Below, one piece after another: positions 7,633 to 13,916 of a stretch of 45,833 nucleotides of DNA. The notes under the pieces were generated by a model. It saw only the letters and a program-made list of their open reading frames with translations. It made no database searches and was not told where the DNA came from. How positions within the stretch are numbered: the first letter of the stretch is position 1; the number at the start of each line of letters is the position of its first letter. The stretch is from a bacterium (GTDB lineage: Bacteria; UBA10199; 2-02-FULL-44-16; JAAZCA01). Position numbers and translations under genes: made by a program. The DNA is taken from contig JBAZOP010000017.1 in the NCBI GenBank assembly GCA_041648665.1, positions 1 through 45,833 on the forward strand, in the 5' to 3' direction.

Positions 7633-7844
7633 AGCGTACACTCGTCGTCGTCGTCAATCTTTGGCACAAAGGCCATTGCTATTCGCAGTTGCTCCTCCGC
7701 CTCCCGCGCCCTACGCGCCTGACGCCGCGCCTCGGAGAAGGCGTACAGCGCCAGGTCGTCCAAGTAGTGCTCACGGCTACGGCGGAGACGCACCACTTCG
7801 CCGGTCACGCTCCTTACGGTCACCCACCTCGACGGTCGGGTCAT
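7629..7844 (-). CDS. Small hypothetical protein
   Basis: 71 residues from ATG 7844, overlapping the upstream stop as ATGA. The N-terminus has a short beta hairpin-like stretch (WVTVRSVTGEVVRLRR). This is followed by a charged helix (EARRQARRAREAEEQLRIAMAF) and an acidic end (KIDDDDE). One link in the chain of small overlapping genes between 7 and 11 kb. No family recognised. Confidence 0.6.
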   Translation of the reverse strand: MTRPSRWVTVRSVTGEVVRLRRSREHYLDDLALYAFSEARRQARRAREAEEQLRIAMAFVPKIDDDDECTL

Positions 7845-8071
7845 CGCTTCCTCCCTATCTGCGCCATCGCAGCAGCCGTCACGGCCTCGGCGTGAGCCAA
7901 GGCCCCGTCGAGCGTCGTGATACCCAGCTCGTGCAGCTCGCGCAACTGCGCCTCGACTTGCTCATCCGAACCGAACGGGAAGCATGTCGCTCCCCACAAC
8001 AGCGTCATCAGGTCGCCTTCCGGTATCTCAGGGAAGTAGCGAGTGATGGCGTCCACGCACTTCATGCTCAT
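7841..8071 (-). CDS. Small hypothetical protein
   Basis: 76 residues from ATG 8071 (GGAGG five bases upstream), itself overlapping the stop of the hidden gene at 8068-8238 and ending in ATGA overlap with the next gene. It has a helical, acidic body (DEQVEAQLRELHELG) with two Cys. Part of the small-gene chain; function unknown. Confidence 0.6.
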   Translation of the reverse strand: MSMKCVDAITRYFPEIPEGDLMTLLWGATCFPFGSDEQVEAQLRELHELGITTLDGALAHAEAVTAAAMAQIGRKR

Positions 8072-8238
8072 CGCTTCCTCCTTGGGACACAGCCGCGACA
8101 TTGCCACCATATGAGTAACGTCTCGAACCAGTAGATCAGCGAGTGCCGCCTCAGATGGACAATCATCTCACGCCACCGCCGCGACCCGCCGTCTACACGA
8201 TACCAGCGAAGCCACCGTTGCCACAGTTGCCGGGTCAT
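8068..8238 (-). CDS. Trp/Arg-rich 56-residue protein
   Basis: A short frame of 56 codons from ATG 8238 to TGA 8068-8070. It overlaps its neighbours by ATGA at both ends, exactly as its confirmed neighbours do, which is the main support for it. The product is strongly basic and aromatic (eight Trp, many Arg). It starts MTRQLWQRWLRWYRV and has a weakly hydrophobic LIYWFETLLIWW stretch (34-45) followed by CRGC. It could be membrane-surface associated. It is too short to be found with a 60-residue cut-off. Confidence 0.55.
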   Translation of the reverse strand: MTRQLWQRWLRWYRVDGGSRRWREMIVHLRRHSLIYWFETLLIWWQCRGCVPRRKR

Positions 8239-8321
8239 CTCACCCTCCTCATCACCACCGCCAGCCCCACGAACACCATCCCGGCTCCCGTCGCTACGCC
8301 AAGGAGGTACACGAGGATCAC
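8235..8321 (-). CDS. 28-residue single-span membrane peptide
   Basis: GTG 8321 to TGA 8235-8237. Almost the whole product is one transmembrane helix (ILVYLLGVATGAGMVFVGLA) followed by a short basic tail VVMRRVR, giving an expected N-out/C-in topology. The start overlaps the upstream stop as GTGA and the stop overlaps the next ATG as ATGA. Such tiny phage membrane proteins can modulate host membrane enzymes, but no function can be inferred here. Confidence 0.5.
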   Translation of the reverse strand: MILVYLLGVATGAGMVFVGLAVVMRRVR

Positions 8322-8494
8322 GGCTGTTCCATCCGCGACTTCAGCGCAGCACGGTAGACGTTGATCGCGTCCAGTTCTATGTCGTTCCGGGATGCTGCAA
8401 TGGCGACCAGTCGATCCTCCACCGCCTCCCGCAGCCGGTCCCGCTCCGCGCAGACCTCGGCGTACTCCTCGACGCTGATGTAGTCACTGCTCAT
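8318..8494 (-). CDS. Small coiled-coil protein
   Basis: 58 residues from ATG 8494, overlapping the upstream gene by 11 bases. It is mainly a charged helix (SVEEYAEVCAERDRLREAVEDRLVAIAASRND), and so likely a coiled-coil dimer. Other proteins in this cluster (9064-9345, 8484-8834, 10488-10805) carry similar ERDRLR-type helices, which may indicate related small proteins. Function unknown. Confidence 0.55.
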   Translation of the reverse strand: MSSDYISVEEYAEVCAERDRLREAVEDRLVAIAASRNDIELDAINVYRAALKSRMEQP

Positions 8495-8834
8495 GGTTGG
8501 CCGCCTTCGCGAGTTCGCCATCATTTAGCCATGCAACTACACCCCTGTGGTCCTTCGTCCCCATCGCGGCTGGGTCATCTTGGTAGATGTGATAGGGTTC
8601 GGTGATTCGGTGAATCTCTGGCAGGATGTTTTTGGTAGGCCGGTGGTGCGCTATGTGGTGCACATTCCCAAGCGCCTCCCGCAGCCGCTTGATCTCCGCC
8701 TCCTGCGCGGCGACGTGGGCGAGGAGGGCGTGGCGGTCCTTCGCTGCGTCATCCAACCATCCAGACAGGCTCGCCGGATACCCAGGCTCGCCGGTCGCCC
8801 GCTGCTTTACCGCTGCCAGTTCTGCCGCGTTCAT
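8484..8834 (-). CDS. Hypothetical coiled-coil protein with His-rich C-terminus
   Basis: 116 residues from ATG 8834 with AGGAGG seven bases upstream. The N-terminal half is helical and includes a coiled coil (ALLAHVAAQEAEIKRLREALG). The middle carries VHHIAHHRPTK and the C-terminal half YHIYQDDPAAMGTKDHRG, a pattern seen in small phage early proteins of unknown role. Its start overlaps the end of the interrupted Cys-rich frame. Confidence 0.6.
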   Translation of the reverse strand: MNAAELAAVKQRATGEPGYPASLSGWLDDAAKDRHALLAHVAAQEAEIKRLREALGNVHHIAHHRPTKNILPEIHRITEPYHIYQDDPAAMGTKDHRGVVAWLNDGELAKAANHEQ

Positions 8835-8911
8835 CGCTTGGCCTCCTTCTGCTCCGCGACCCATCTCTCGGCGTCCTCGCGGCGTACGAAGTACATCTCG
8901 TCTATGCCGTT
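8831..8911 (-). pseudogene. Downstream half of amber-interrupted small gene
   Basis: After the TAG at 8912-8914 the same frame stays open for 26 codons (NGIDEMYFVRREDAERWV, then AEQKEAKR) and ends in TGA overlapping the ATG of the next gene, the junction style used throughout this cluster. This suggests that the ancestral gene ran from 9067 to 8831 and was broken by one nonsense change, or that a little read-through product is made. An internal ATG at 8896 could restart translation, but it has no obvious RBS. Confidence 0.4.
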
Positions 8912-9067
8912 CTATTGCATCGCCTTGAACGCCGGAGTGCACTGTTCGCATGTCTCTCCACACGGCATTAGGTCGTCCACCCCGCACCCGCACTCGCAGT
9001 CCGCGTAGCACAGCCCGTCATAGCCATGGTCGCGAAGCCACTGCGCCAGTATGGTCTTGGCGGTCAT
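8912..9067 (-). CDS. Small Cys-rich protein, amber-terminated
   Basis: 51 residues from ATG 9067, which overlaps the upstream stop (ATGA) and is preceded by GGAGGAG. Seven Cys occur in the second half, including YADCECGCGVDDLMPCGE and CEQC, suggesting a small metal-binding fold. It resembles the short 'AQWLRDHGYDGLC...C.C...DLMPC' proteins common in early regions of tailed phages. It ends at TAG, after which the same frame continues to 8831 (see the adjoining entry). Confidence 0.55.
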   Translation of the reverse strand: MTAKTILAQWLRDHGYDGLCYADCECGCGVDDLMPCGETCEQCTPAFKAMQ

Positions 9068-9345
9068 CGCTCCTCCTCCCGTGAGTAGCGGGCCCGCAAC
9101 TCCTCAAAGTCGAAGCTCGTGTCCAGTACGATGTCAGCGTAGTCGTCCATCAGCAGATGCTTCTCGACGGCATCAAGCGCCTCGTGGTATCCCGCCCGCC
9201 GCAGCCGGTCCCGCTCCCGGCGAAGGCGCGTGACCTCGGAGACGAGACGGTCGATGATGGCGACAAGCTTGTCCCGGTCCACCAAGTCCCACCCGCGAGA
9301 CTTGCCTACCGTCTGCCACTCCTCCGTCGTCAGCACGTCACTCAT
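9064..9345 (-). CDS. Hypothetical coiled-coil protein
   Basis: 93 residues from ATG 9345, overlapping the upstream gene by eight bases. It has a helical middle (DKLVAIIDRLVSEVTRLRRERDRLRR) and an acidic C-terminal third (DDYADIVLDTSFDFEELRARY). No domain recognised. Member of the small overlapping early gene chain. Confidence 0.6.
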   Translation of the reverse strand: MSDVLTTEEWQTVGKSRGWDLVDRDKLVAIIDRLVSEVTRLRRERDRLRRAGYHEALDAVEKHLLMDDYADIVLDTSFDFEELRARYSREEER

Positions 9346-10015
9346 CGCAGCGCTCCTTGTGCTCCGCTGCCACCATCTCCGTTAGCCATCCGTTGTACCG
9401 TTCCCTGGCCGCATCACAGGCCGCAGACCTGGCCGCATCACAGGCCGCAGCCCCGGCCGCAGCCCAGGCCGCATCACAGGCCGCAGACCTGGCCGCATCA
9501 CAGGCCGCAGCCCCGGCCGCAGCCCAGGCCGCATACCTGGCCGCATCCCAGGCCGCAGCCCAGGCCGCATCACAGGCCGCAGCCCAGGCCGCATCACAGG
9601 CCGCAGCCAAATCCATGTCGGTCGCCTGTCCCGCCAGCCACCGACGCTTGGCCGCCATCGCCTGCCAGCATCGCTCGTCCGTCACCCCGGCCAGCTTGAG
9701 TGCATCCTCAGCCACCCGACAGGCAAACTCATGCAGGATCCGAGTCGCATCTACCTGCCACAGCGGCTTGCGGTGCCGACTGCACAACTTGTCGGGCTGA
9801 ATCTGGACTTCTCCCCAGCATTCCACCCGTCGCACCAGACTGCCATGTGCATACTGGAGAGCATCCAGTATCCGCTTGCTGGCGTGCATCCCGTTCTCGC
9901 ACATCACAAGCGGACCCTTGGCGCTGTACGTCTTCCCGATGATCTCCTTCACCCCGTCCTGCGCACGCGTCCCGTCGTCCTTCACGAAGTGCCACGCCCA
10001 GACCACCTCGCTCAT
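9338..10015 (-). CDS. DUF7666-like protein with Ala-rich tandem-repeat tail
   Basis: 225 residues. The N-terminal domain (1-110) has the pattern AWHFVKDDG...GKTY...PLVMCENGMHASKRILDAL, then a CW/GE stretch and an LHEFACRVAEDALKL helix. I know this from phage and prophage proteins of unknown function. The C-terminal part is a helix-forming repeat of Ala-Ala-x-(Asp/Trp) units encoded by seventeen 12-bp DNA repeats (9407-9610), then a capping helix. The ATG at 10015 overlaps the upstream stop. Repeat number probably varies between relatives. Function unknown. Confidence 0.7.
   Translation of the reverse strand: MSEVVWAWHFVKDDGTRAQDGVKEIIGKTYSAKGPLVMCENGMHASKRILDALQYAHGSLVRRVECWGEVQIQPDKLCSRHRKPLWQVDATRILHEFACRVAEDALKLAGVTDERCWQAMAAKRRWLAGQATDMDLAAACDAAWAAACDAAWAAAWDAARYAAWAAAGAAACDAARSAACDAAWAAAGAAACDAARSAACDAARERYNGWLTEMVAAEHKERCDE
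9407..9610. repeat. Coding 12-bp tandem repeat, 17 units
   Basis: Seventeen head-to-tail 12-mers, all starting GGCCGC on the plus strand (variants such as ggccgcatcaca, ggccgcagacct, ggccgcagccca). They also form a higher-order pattern: the five-unit block at 9407-9466 recurs at 9467-9526. Because the unit is a multiple of three the reading frame of the 9338-10015 gene is kept, and each unit adds four residues of an Ala-rich helix. Confidence 0.95.
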
Positions 10016-10491
10016 CGCTCGGCCTCCTCGATGCGCTCCACATCAGGGTCAAGGCGCTCCACGCGCTCGACGGAGAGGTAGTGGTCTTCGCTCGCCTCCC
10101 CGATGAAAACGAGGTGTGGATACTCCCAACCACGTTCACTGTCCCAGTACGTCCCCGTCCCGCTGTCCTTCCCGCGCCACCAGCGCACCCTGTCCCAGCG
10201 CTTGAGCGGAGGTGGGGAGGGAGGGAGGAGATACCAGCCCGTGTCGAGCCCGAGCGCTGCGGAGTCGTGCAGGAGGCAGTACATACTCGCCTCAGTCTCT
10301 CCGCGCCGATGGCCCGCGTTGCTCTCTCCCAGGCCGTCGTTCCAGACCTGTTCGCCGCGCAAGATCATCACGGCTGCGAACTCCCGGCTCCCCACCACCA
10401 CCGGGATGACCTCGCGCCATGGCGGCGGGAACCCGTTCGTATCGTTCTTGATTACCACCAGTTGGTCGTCTTCGCCAATCCAGTACCTCAT
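10012..10491 (-). CDS. Hypothetical protein, SH3-like stretch
   Basis: 159 residues from ATG 10491 (GGAGGAG upstream, ATGA overlap). The N-terminal half contains WREVIPVVVGSREFAAVMIL, the middle is Pro-rich (WYLLPPSPPPLKRWDRVRWW) and the end is acidic. The pattern of W-rich short strands followed by an 'EVYPHLVFIGEASEDHYLSVERVERL'-type end suggests a small beta barrel. Not assigned to a family. Confidence 0.55.
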   Translation of the reverse strand: MRYWIGEDDQLVVIKNDTNGFPPPWREVIPVVVGSREFAAVMILRGEQVWNDGLGESNAGHRRGETEASMYCLLHDSAALGLDTGWYLLPPSPPPLKRWDRVRWWRGKDSGTGTYWDSERGWEYPHLVFIGEASEDHYLSVERVERLDPDVERIEEAER

Positions 10492-10805
10492 GTCTCCTCC
10501 TCGATCAGTTTGCGGCAGCGCCGCAGCACACCCTCCCACCGCTCCATGCGCCTCGCCACCGACTCCGCTCTCCTCACCTTCGCCCGCGCCCTGTCTGACT
10601 CGGCCATCGCTGCCCGGTACACCTCCCGCAGCGTCAGCGCCTCCTTACGCCACCGGTCCCGGTCACGGGTCAACGTCGCCACCGTTCCGTACAGGTGGAT
10701 CTCCACCCGGTCTGTCGGCTCCCACGGCGCCCCGTACACCCGGCAGATCGGGCAGGGACCGCGGCGAGAGGTGAAGCGGCCACAGGTGCGACAGCGGAAG
10801 GTCAC
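10488..10805 (-). CDS. Zinc-ribbon plus coiled-coil protein
   Basis: About 105 residues from GTG 10805 (or 10808), overlapping the HNH gene's stop as GTGA. The N-terminus has FRCRTCGRF then CPICRVYG, a CxxC...CxxC zinc ribbon. The rest is a charged coiled coil (LTRDRDRWRKEALTLREVY and following). It probably binds nucleic acid or a protein partner. Function unknown. Confidence 0.6.
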   Translation of the reverse strand: MTFRCRTCGRFTSRRGPCPICRVYGAPWEPTDRVEIHLYGTVATLTRDRDRWRKEALTLREVYRAAMAESDRARAKVRRAESVARRMERWEGVLRRCRKLIEEET

Positions 10806-11038
10806 CACGTGCTCACCCTCCTGTGGCACCGCTTGCACAACGCCATGAGCTCCTCGGGACGCTCGGCGCCGAAGTGCTCGTAGGACCGGTGGTGCACCTG
10901 GTACTCCCGATCGTCGAAGTTCACACGCCCGCATACCTGGCACCGGTAGCCCGCGCGCCGTATCGCCTCGAGCCGCCGCTCCTTCCACGCCTTGGAGCGA
11001 AGATACCGACGCCAGACCTTGGCAGGGGGAGCTCTCAT
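10802..11038 (-). CDS. HNH endonuclease, small
   Basis: 78 residues from ATG 11038, sharing one base with the upstream stop; an in-frame ATG at 11056 with GAGG upstream is an alternative start. The HNH beta-beta-alpha-metal fold is visible: CQVCG (33-37), the catalytic HH at 49-50, and CKRCH (68-72) completing a structural zinc site. Many tailed phages carry such a nuclease beside the terminase for packaging, but here it lies 4 kb upstream among early genes, so a role in recombination or host DNA attack is equally possible. Confidence 0.8.
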   Translation of the reverse strand: MRAPPAKVWRRYLRSKAWKERRLEAIRRAGYRCQVCGRVNFDDREYQVHHRSYEHFGAERPEELMALCKRCHRRVSTW

Positions 11039-11547
11039 CAGAACGTGCGCCTCCATTTCCGCCTCGCCTTCACTCGGTCGATCGCGTTCTTCCCGCGCCT
11101 GGTCTCGCACATGACGTGCAGTACCACGACCTTCCTGAGGTCCAGAGCCTCGGCCACCTGCGCCCAGCCGTAGCCCATCAGGTGGAGCTCGGCGGCTTCC
11201 GTGACTTGGGCATCCCGCATAGCCTTCTCGCCGTACCGCGTCTTGGCCTTCCGCTTCCCGTCGCACCACGCCTCCAGTTTGCGTGACACGGCCTTCAGCC
11301 CGACCACGATCTCGTGCTCCGGAATGCCGGTCGCGTCCTCGATGTCCACCGGCGCTAAGTACTGCGTGGCCATCTCGATCACTCTGCGGAGCTGCTCGGC
11401 CGTCCAGACGCCAGGATCCCGGAGGCTCACGGCGTCGAGCTCAGCATCGTGGCGAGCCTTCGCCGCGGCCACAGGATCCTCAGCAGGGGCCCCTCGGTCA
11501 GCGAGTGCGTCCTGGTAGGCGATCAGGCGCGTGTGTCGCTCGGTCAT
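11038..11547 (-). CDS. HTH-containing hypothetical protein
   Basis: 169 residues from ATG 11547, which overlaps the initiator gene's stop as ATGA. The helical N-terminal part includes EQLRRVIEMATQYLAPVDI. A C-terminal helix-turn-helix is suggested by VTEAAELHLMGYGWAQVAEALDLRK, followed by a basic tail (KARRKWRR). Placement between the replication initiator and the HNH gene suggests a DNA-binding accessory factor, such as a helicase loader or regulator; this is inference. Confidence 0.6.
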   Translation of the reverse strand: MTERHTRLIAYQDALADRGAPAEDPVAAAKARHDAELDAVSLRDPGVWTAEQLRRVIEMATQYLAPVDIEDATGIPEHEIVVGLKAVSRKLEAWCDGKRKAKTRYGEKAMRDAQVTEAAELHLMGYGWAQVAEALDLRKVVVLHVMCETRRGKNAIDRVKARRKWRRTF

Positions 11548-12431
11548 GGGCGCACCCCCACCGCGAGCTCGGCCAGGTCCTCGGCGGTGGCGCGCGGACC
11601 TGGCTCCTCACCGGGACCGGCCCCACAGGAGAGGCACGTGAAGCCTGCCATGGGTTTGCCGCAGGCCGGGCAAGGCCGAGATGACGCCTCGGGACGCTGG
11701 GGTGGGGCCCAGGCAGTCTCGAAGTCCTCGAGGAACCAGTGTGCGTGCTTGTTCGGCGGGGCGGTCTGTATGAACCTGCGGAAGCCGGCTCCGAGGGCGG
11801 CGTGGCCGTGGGTCTGGAGGAGCTCGAGGAGGCGGACCTGGTCCTTGGGGCTGATGGCGAGCTTCCTGCCGCGGGCCTTCCGGTGTAGCCGATCGATGTA
11901 GCTCAGGAACACGGCGCCGGCGTTCTGATCTGAATCCTGCTCACGAGGTGGATCCATGGGAGAGGGACTCTCTCTCTCTTCTCTGTCTTCAGTCTCCGGA
12001 TCCGGAGTATCAGTATGTCCGAAAGTACCGGACACGGTTTCACCGGACACGGTTTCACCGTGTCCGGTATCTTCGGACACGGTGTTTTCGGACACGGTGG
12101 AATGCTCGAAAACCAGGTATCTGGACCCGGAATATCGTCCCTTTTGACGAGTCTGCTGCCTGACGACGTACCGCGCCTCGAGGAGCTCGCGCAGGAGGAC
12201 GGCGACGGTATCCTTGTTGGCGCCGAACTTCCTTGCCAAGTGCCGGACGTTGAAGTCCCAGTCGTCGGGCATGCACAGCATGACGATCAGAAGGCACCTG
12301 GCGGCCGGACTCACGCGCACGTCCATCGCGGTGGCCTTGGCGACCATGACGTACGGATGCTCGCGGTCCTTCGGGTGCCGGAAGATCGTCCGCTCGTCCT
12401 CCAGGCCATCAAGGCACTGCTGCACTTCCAC
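11544..12431 (-). CDS. Replication initiator, lambda O / DnaD-like organisation
   Basis: 295 residues, GTG start at 12431 with GGGGAGGGG upstream. Residues about 28-108 form a winged helix (VSPAARCLLIVMLCMPDDWDF; NVRHLARKFGANKDTVAVLLRELL) like initiators of temperate phages. Residues about 112-140 are a Thr/Gly-rich linker encoded by the iterons at 12014-12098, so the gene carries its own candidate origin, as lambda O does. A helical C-terminal domain (about 165-245) follows, then a small zinc finger (CPACG...CLSCG). No ATPase motifs and no replicative helicase gene are seen nearby, so host replication proteins are probably recruited. Confidence 0.75.
   Translation of the reverse strand: MEVQQCLDGLEDERTIFRHPKDREHPYVMVAKATAMDVRVSPAARCLLIVMLCMPDDWDFNVRHLARKFGANKDTVAVLLRELLEARYVVRQQTRQKGRYSGSRYLVFEHSTVSENTVSEDTGHGETVSGETVSGTFGHTDTPDPETEDREERESPSPMDPPREQDSDQNAGAVFLSYIDRLHRKARGRKLAISPKDQVRLLELLQTHGHAALGAGFRRFIQTAPPNKHAHWFLEDFETAWAPPQRPEASSRPCPACGKPMAGFTCLSCGAGPGEEPGPRATAEDLAELAVGVRP
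11994..12007. repeat. 14-bp perfect palindrome beside iterons
   Basis: CTCCGGATCCGGAG is a perfect palindrome within the initiator gene, seven bases before the degenerate first iteron at 12014. It may belong to the origin or be a separate protein site. Confidence 0.6.
12014..12098. repeat. Iteron array, candidate replication origin
   Basis: The core CGGACACGGT occurs directly at 12029-12038, 12044-12053, 12074-12083 and 12089-12098. An inverted copy (ACCGTGTCCG) lies at 12057-12066 and a degenerate inverted one (GTATGTCCGA) near 12013-12022. Direct copies are spaced 15 or 30 bp apart, with the inverted one filling the middle slot. The array lies inside the replication initiator gene. An array of initiator-binding sites in the initiator's own gene is the arrangement known from lambda O. 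The inverted copy argues against a mere peptide repeat. Confidence 0.7.
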
Positions 12432-12822
12432 GTTCCCCTCCCCCTCGCCACACTACGACCATGCTGGCAAACGTCGGCCTACCCGCCCCGGCGTGACCTG
12501 CGAATCGCAGCCTGCCCCGGATCCAGCGGATCTCCGCGCCGGTCCCCAGCACGAGCTCGTGGAACCAGGCCGTATCGGTCCTCACGGGCAGAAGAGCGAC
12601 CACGGTCGCCCCTCGCTGCCACTCCCCGACCGCGCGGCGGAGCCACCGCGGGATGTCCCGGTACGGCGGGTTGAGGAACACGGACCGCCCCCAGCGCGCG
12701 CACATGCCGTCTCGCGTCGGGTCGGCCGGCACGGGGTCGCAGTCGAAGCGGAACTCGGCGTCGAGCCGAGCGTACAGGTCCGGCGGCGTCCGCCAGGTCT
12801 GATAGTTGCGTCCCGTGGCCAC
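12409..12822 (-). CDS. Phage N6-adenine DNA methyltransferase (Dam-like)
   Basis: 137 residues, GTG start at 12822. It matches the compact phage DNA N6-adenine methylase family: TPPDLYARLDAEFRFDCDP (12-30), the catalytic NPPY at 51-54, then ALLPVRTDTAWFHEL and the GRLRFAG stretch. It would methylate adenine in a short target using S-adenosylmethionine, protecting phage DNA from restriction or marking its replication origin. No partner nuclease is present, so it is an orphan methylase. It overlaps the initiator gene start by 23 bases. Confidence 0.85.
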   Translation of the reverse strand: MATGRNYQTWRTPPDLYARLDAEFRFDCDPVPADPTRDGMCARWGRSVFLNPPYRDIPRWLRRAVGEWQRGATVVALLPVRTDTAWFHELVLGTGAEIRWIRGRLRFAGHAGAGRPTFASMVVVWRGGGERGSAAVP

Positions 12823-12835
12823 GCTGCTTTTGCCC

Positions 12836-13597
12836 CTATGCTCGCTGATTCTCCGGCCTGATCCGTTTCGCCTTCAGTCGCAGAAGCGCCTCGATGGCCT
12901 GGTCGCGGGCCTCCGCGTTGGCGCACACCACATGGATCGTGAGCGAGCCCTCCCCGCCCATGATCGCGATGCCGCCGCTCCGGTCGATCCTGGCCACCCG
13001 CCGGCGGATCTCCCGCGACTCACCGATCGCCGCCTTGTCACCTGCGACGGCCCTCTTGGCGGCTTTCATCCGAGCGTCCACGTCCCTCACTCGCGAAAGA
13101 TTCGTCAGATCCGTCTTTGACATACCATTGAGCTCCGCCTCCGACACCCCCGCGGCAAGGAGCTCCTCCGTCATCTTCGCGGCAGAGTACGTGTCGTAGA
13201 CCCAGGCGTCCGACTTTCCCACGAGTTTCCCGAGCTGGTAGGCCGAGATGCCCGGGCGCGTGGCCTTGATCGAGTCAAGGGCCGCGGCAACCTCCCTGGC
13301 GCTCATGTCCTTCCGCTGCACGTTCTCGATAAGCTTCAGGTAGGGGATCTCCGAGCGGCTCACGTCAGAGCGGATGATCGCCGGGATGGTTGGCTCCTTG
13401 CGTGCCTTCATGGCCGCGAGGCGACGGTGGCCGGCGACCAGTTCGTAGCGACCGTCCTCGAGGGGGACGACGAGCACGGGCTGGAGGATGTCGAACTTCT
13501 CGATCGACTCCATCAGCCCGCCGAGCTCCTCATCCGGATCCAGCCGGACGTTCTTGGTGACCACGATGCTCTTGAGAGGGATCTCCTTGACCTTCAT
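12836..13597 (-). CDS. ParB/Spo0J-like protein
   Basis: 253 residues from ATG 13597 (AGGAG). The N-terminal ParB domain has IPLKSIVVTKNVRLD (6-20), the C/G-box region YELVAGHRRLAAMKA (51-65; GHRR is the CTP-binding motif of ParB proteins) and LIENVQRKDMSA (89-100). It is followed by a helix-turn-helix (AYQLGKLVGKSDAWVYD, 119-135) and a helical C-terminal part. No ParA is encoded here, so plasmid-like partition is not supported. Use as a DNA-clamp regulator, or help to replication beside the initiator and methylase, is more likely. Confidence 0.88.
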   Translation of the reverse strand: MKVKEIPLKSIVVTKNVRLDPDEELGGLMESIEKFDILQPVLVVPLEDGRYELVAGHRRLAAMKARKEPTIPAIIRSDVSRSEIPYLKLIENVQRKDMSAREVAAALDSIKATRPGISAYQLGKLVGKSDAWVYDTYSAAKMTEELLAAGVSEAELNGMSKTDLTNLSRVRDVDARMKAAKRAVAGDKAAIGESREIRRRVARIDRSGGIAIMGGEGSLTIHVVCANAEARDQAIEALLRLKAKRIRPENQRA

Positions 13598-13905
13598 GTC
13601 CTGCTCCTCATGAGGCGCCGATGCGCCCGCTGCCTCCTGCGCTCAGCCCGGGCGCGCTCCGCGCTCAGTGTCCGGCTCGACCCGCGGTGCCCGAAGCTTC
13701 GCCCGCTTCTGCGCTTCTCGAGACGGCTCCTATGCGTCCACACTTCAATGCCGTGCTGCGCCCATGTGGATCTCAGTCGCCGTAGTCGCCGCTGCCGGCG
13801 GACCACGGGCGCCTTCACGCTCGCGAGCTTGGCGCGGGCGTTGCGCCGGCGGTTCCGGGCCTTCCGGAGCATGACCTGCTTCGAGGTCGGTACCTTGTGC
13901 TTCAT
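13594..13905 (-). CDS. Highly basic small protein
   Basis: 103 residues from ATG 13905 behind AGGAGG, ending in ATGA overlap with the ParB-like gene. More than a third of residues are Arg or Lys (RRRNARAKLA, RRQRRLRRLRS, RRRQRAHRRLMRSR), so it almost certainly binds nucleic acid. There is no zinc site. Coupled to parB-like translation, it may be a partner or a DNA-compacting protein. High Arg content can also arise from wrong-frame reading in GC-rich DNA, but the RBS and coupled overlap favour a real gene. Confidence 0.6.
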   Translation of the reverse strand: MKHKVPTSKQVMLRKARNRRRNARAKLASVKAPVVRRQRRLRRLRSTWAQHGIEVWTHRSRLEKRRSGRSFGHRGSSRTLSAERARAERRRQRAHRRLMRSRT

Positions 13906-13916
13906 CGTTCCTCCTG

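Noticed and set aside
8912..8914. Amber stop reassigned genome-wide
   Set aside because: TAG ends several well-supported genes here (for example the portal, the tailspike and the polyvalent protein), so global reassignment is not supported.
9407..9610. Possible CRISPR array
   Set aside because: Units are contiguous 12-mers without spacers and are in frame in a gene.
10802..11038. HNH nuclease as the packaging partner of a cos terminase
   Set aside because: It lies four kilobases and some fifteen genes from the terminase, so the linkage seen in cos phages is absent.
12836..13597. ParB as part of a plasmid-prophage partition system
   Set aside because: No ParA ATPase and no clear centromere repeats; an integrase is present, so chromosomal lysogeny is more likely.
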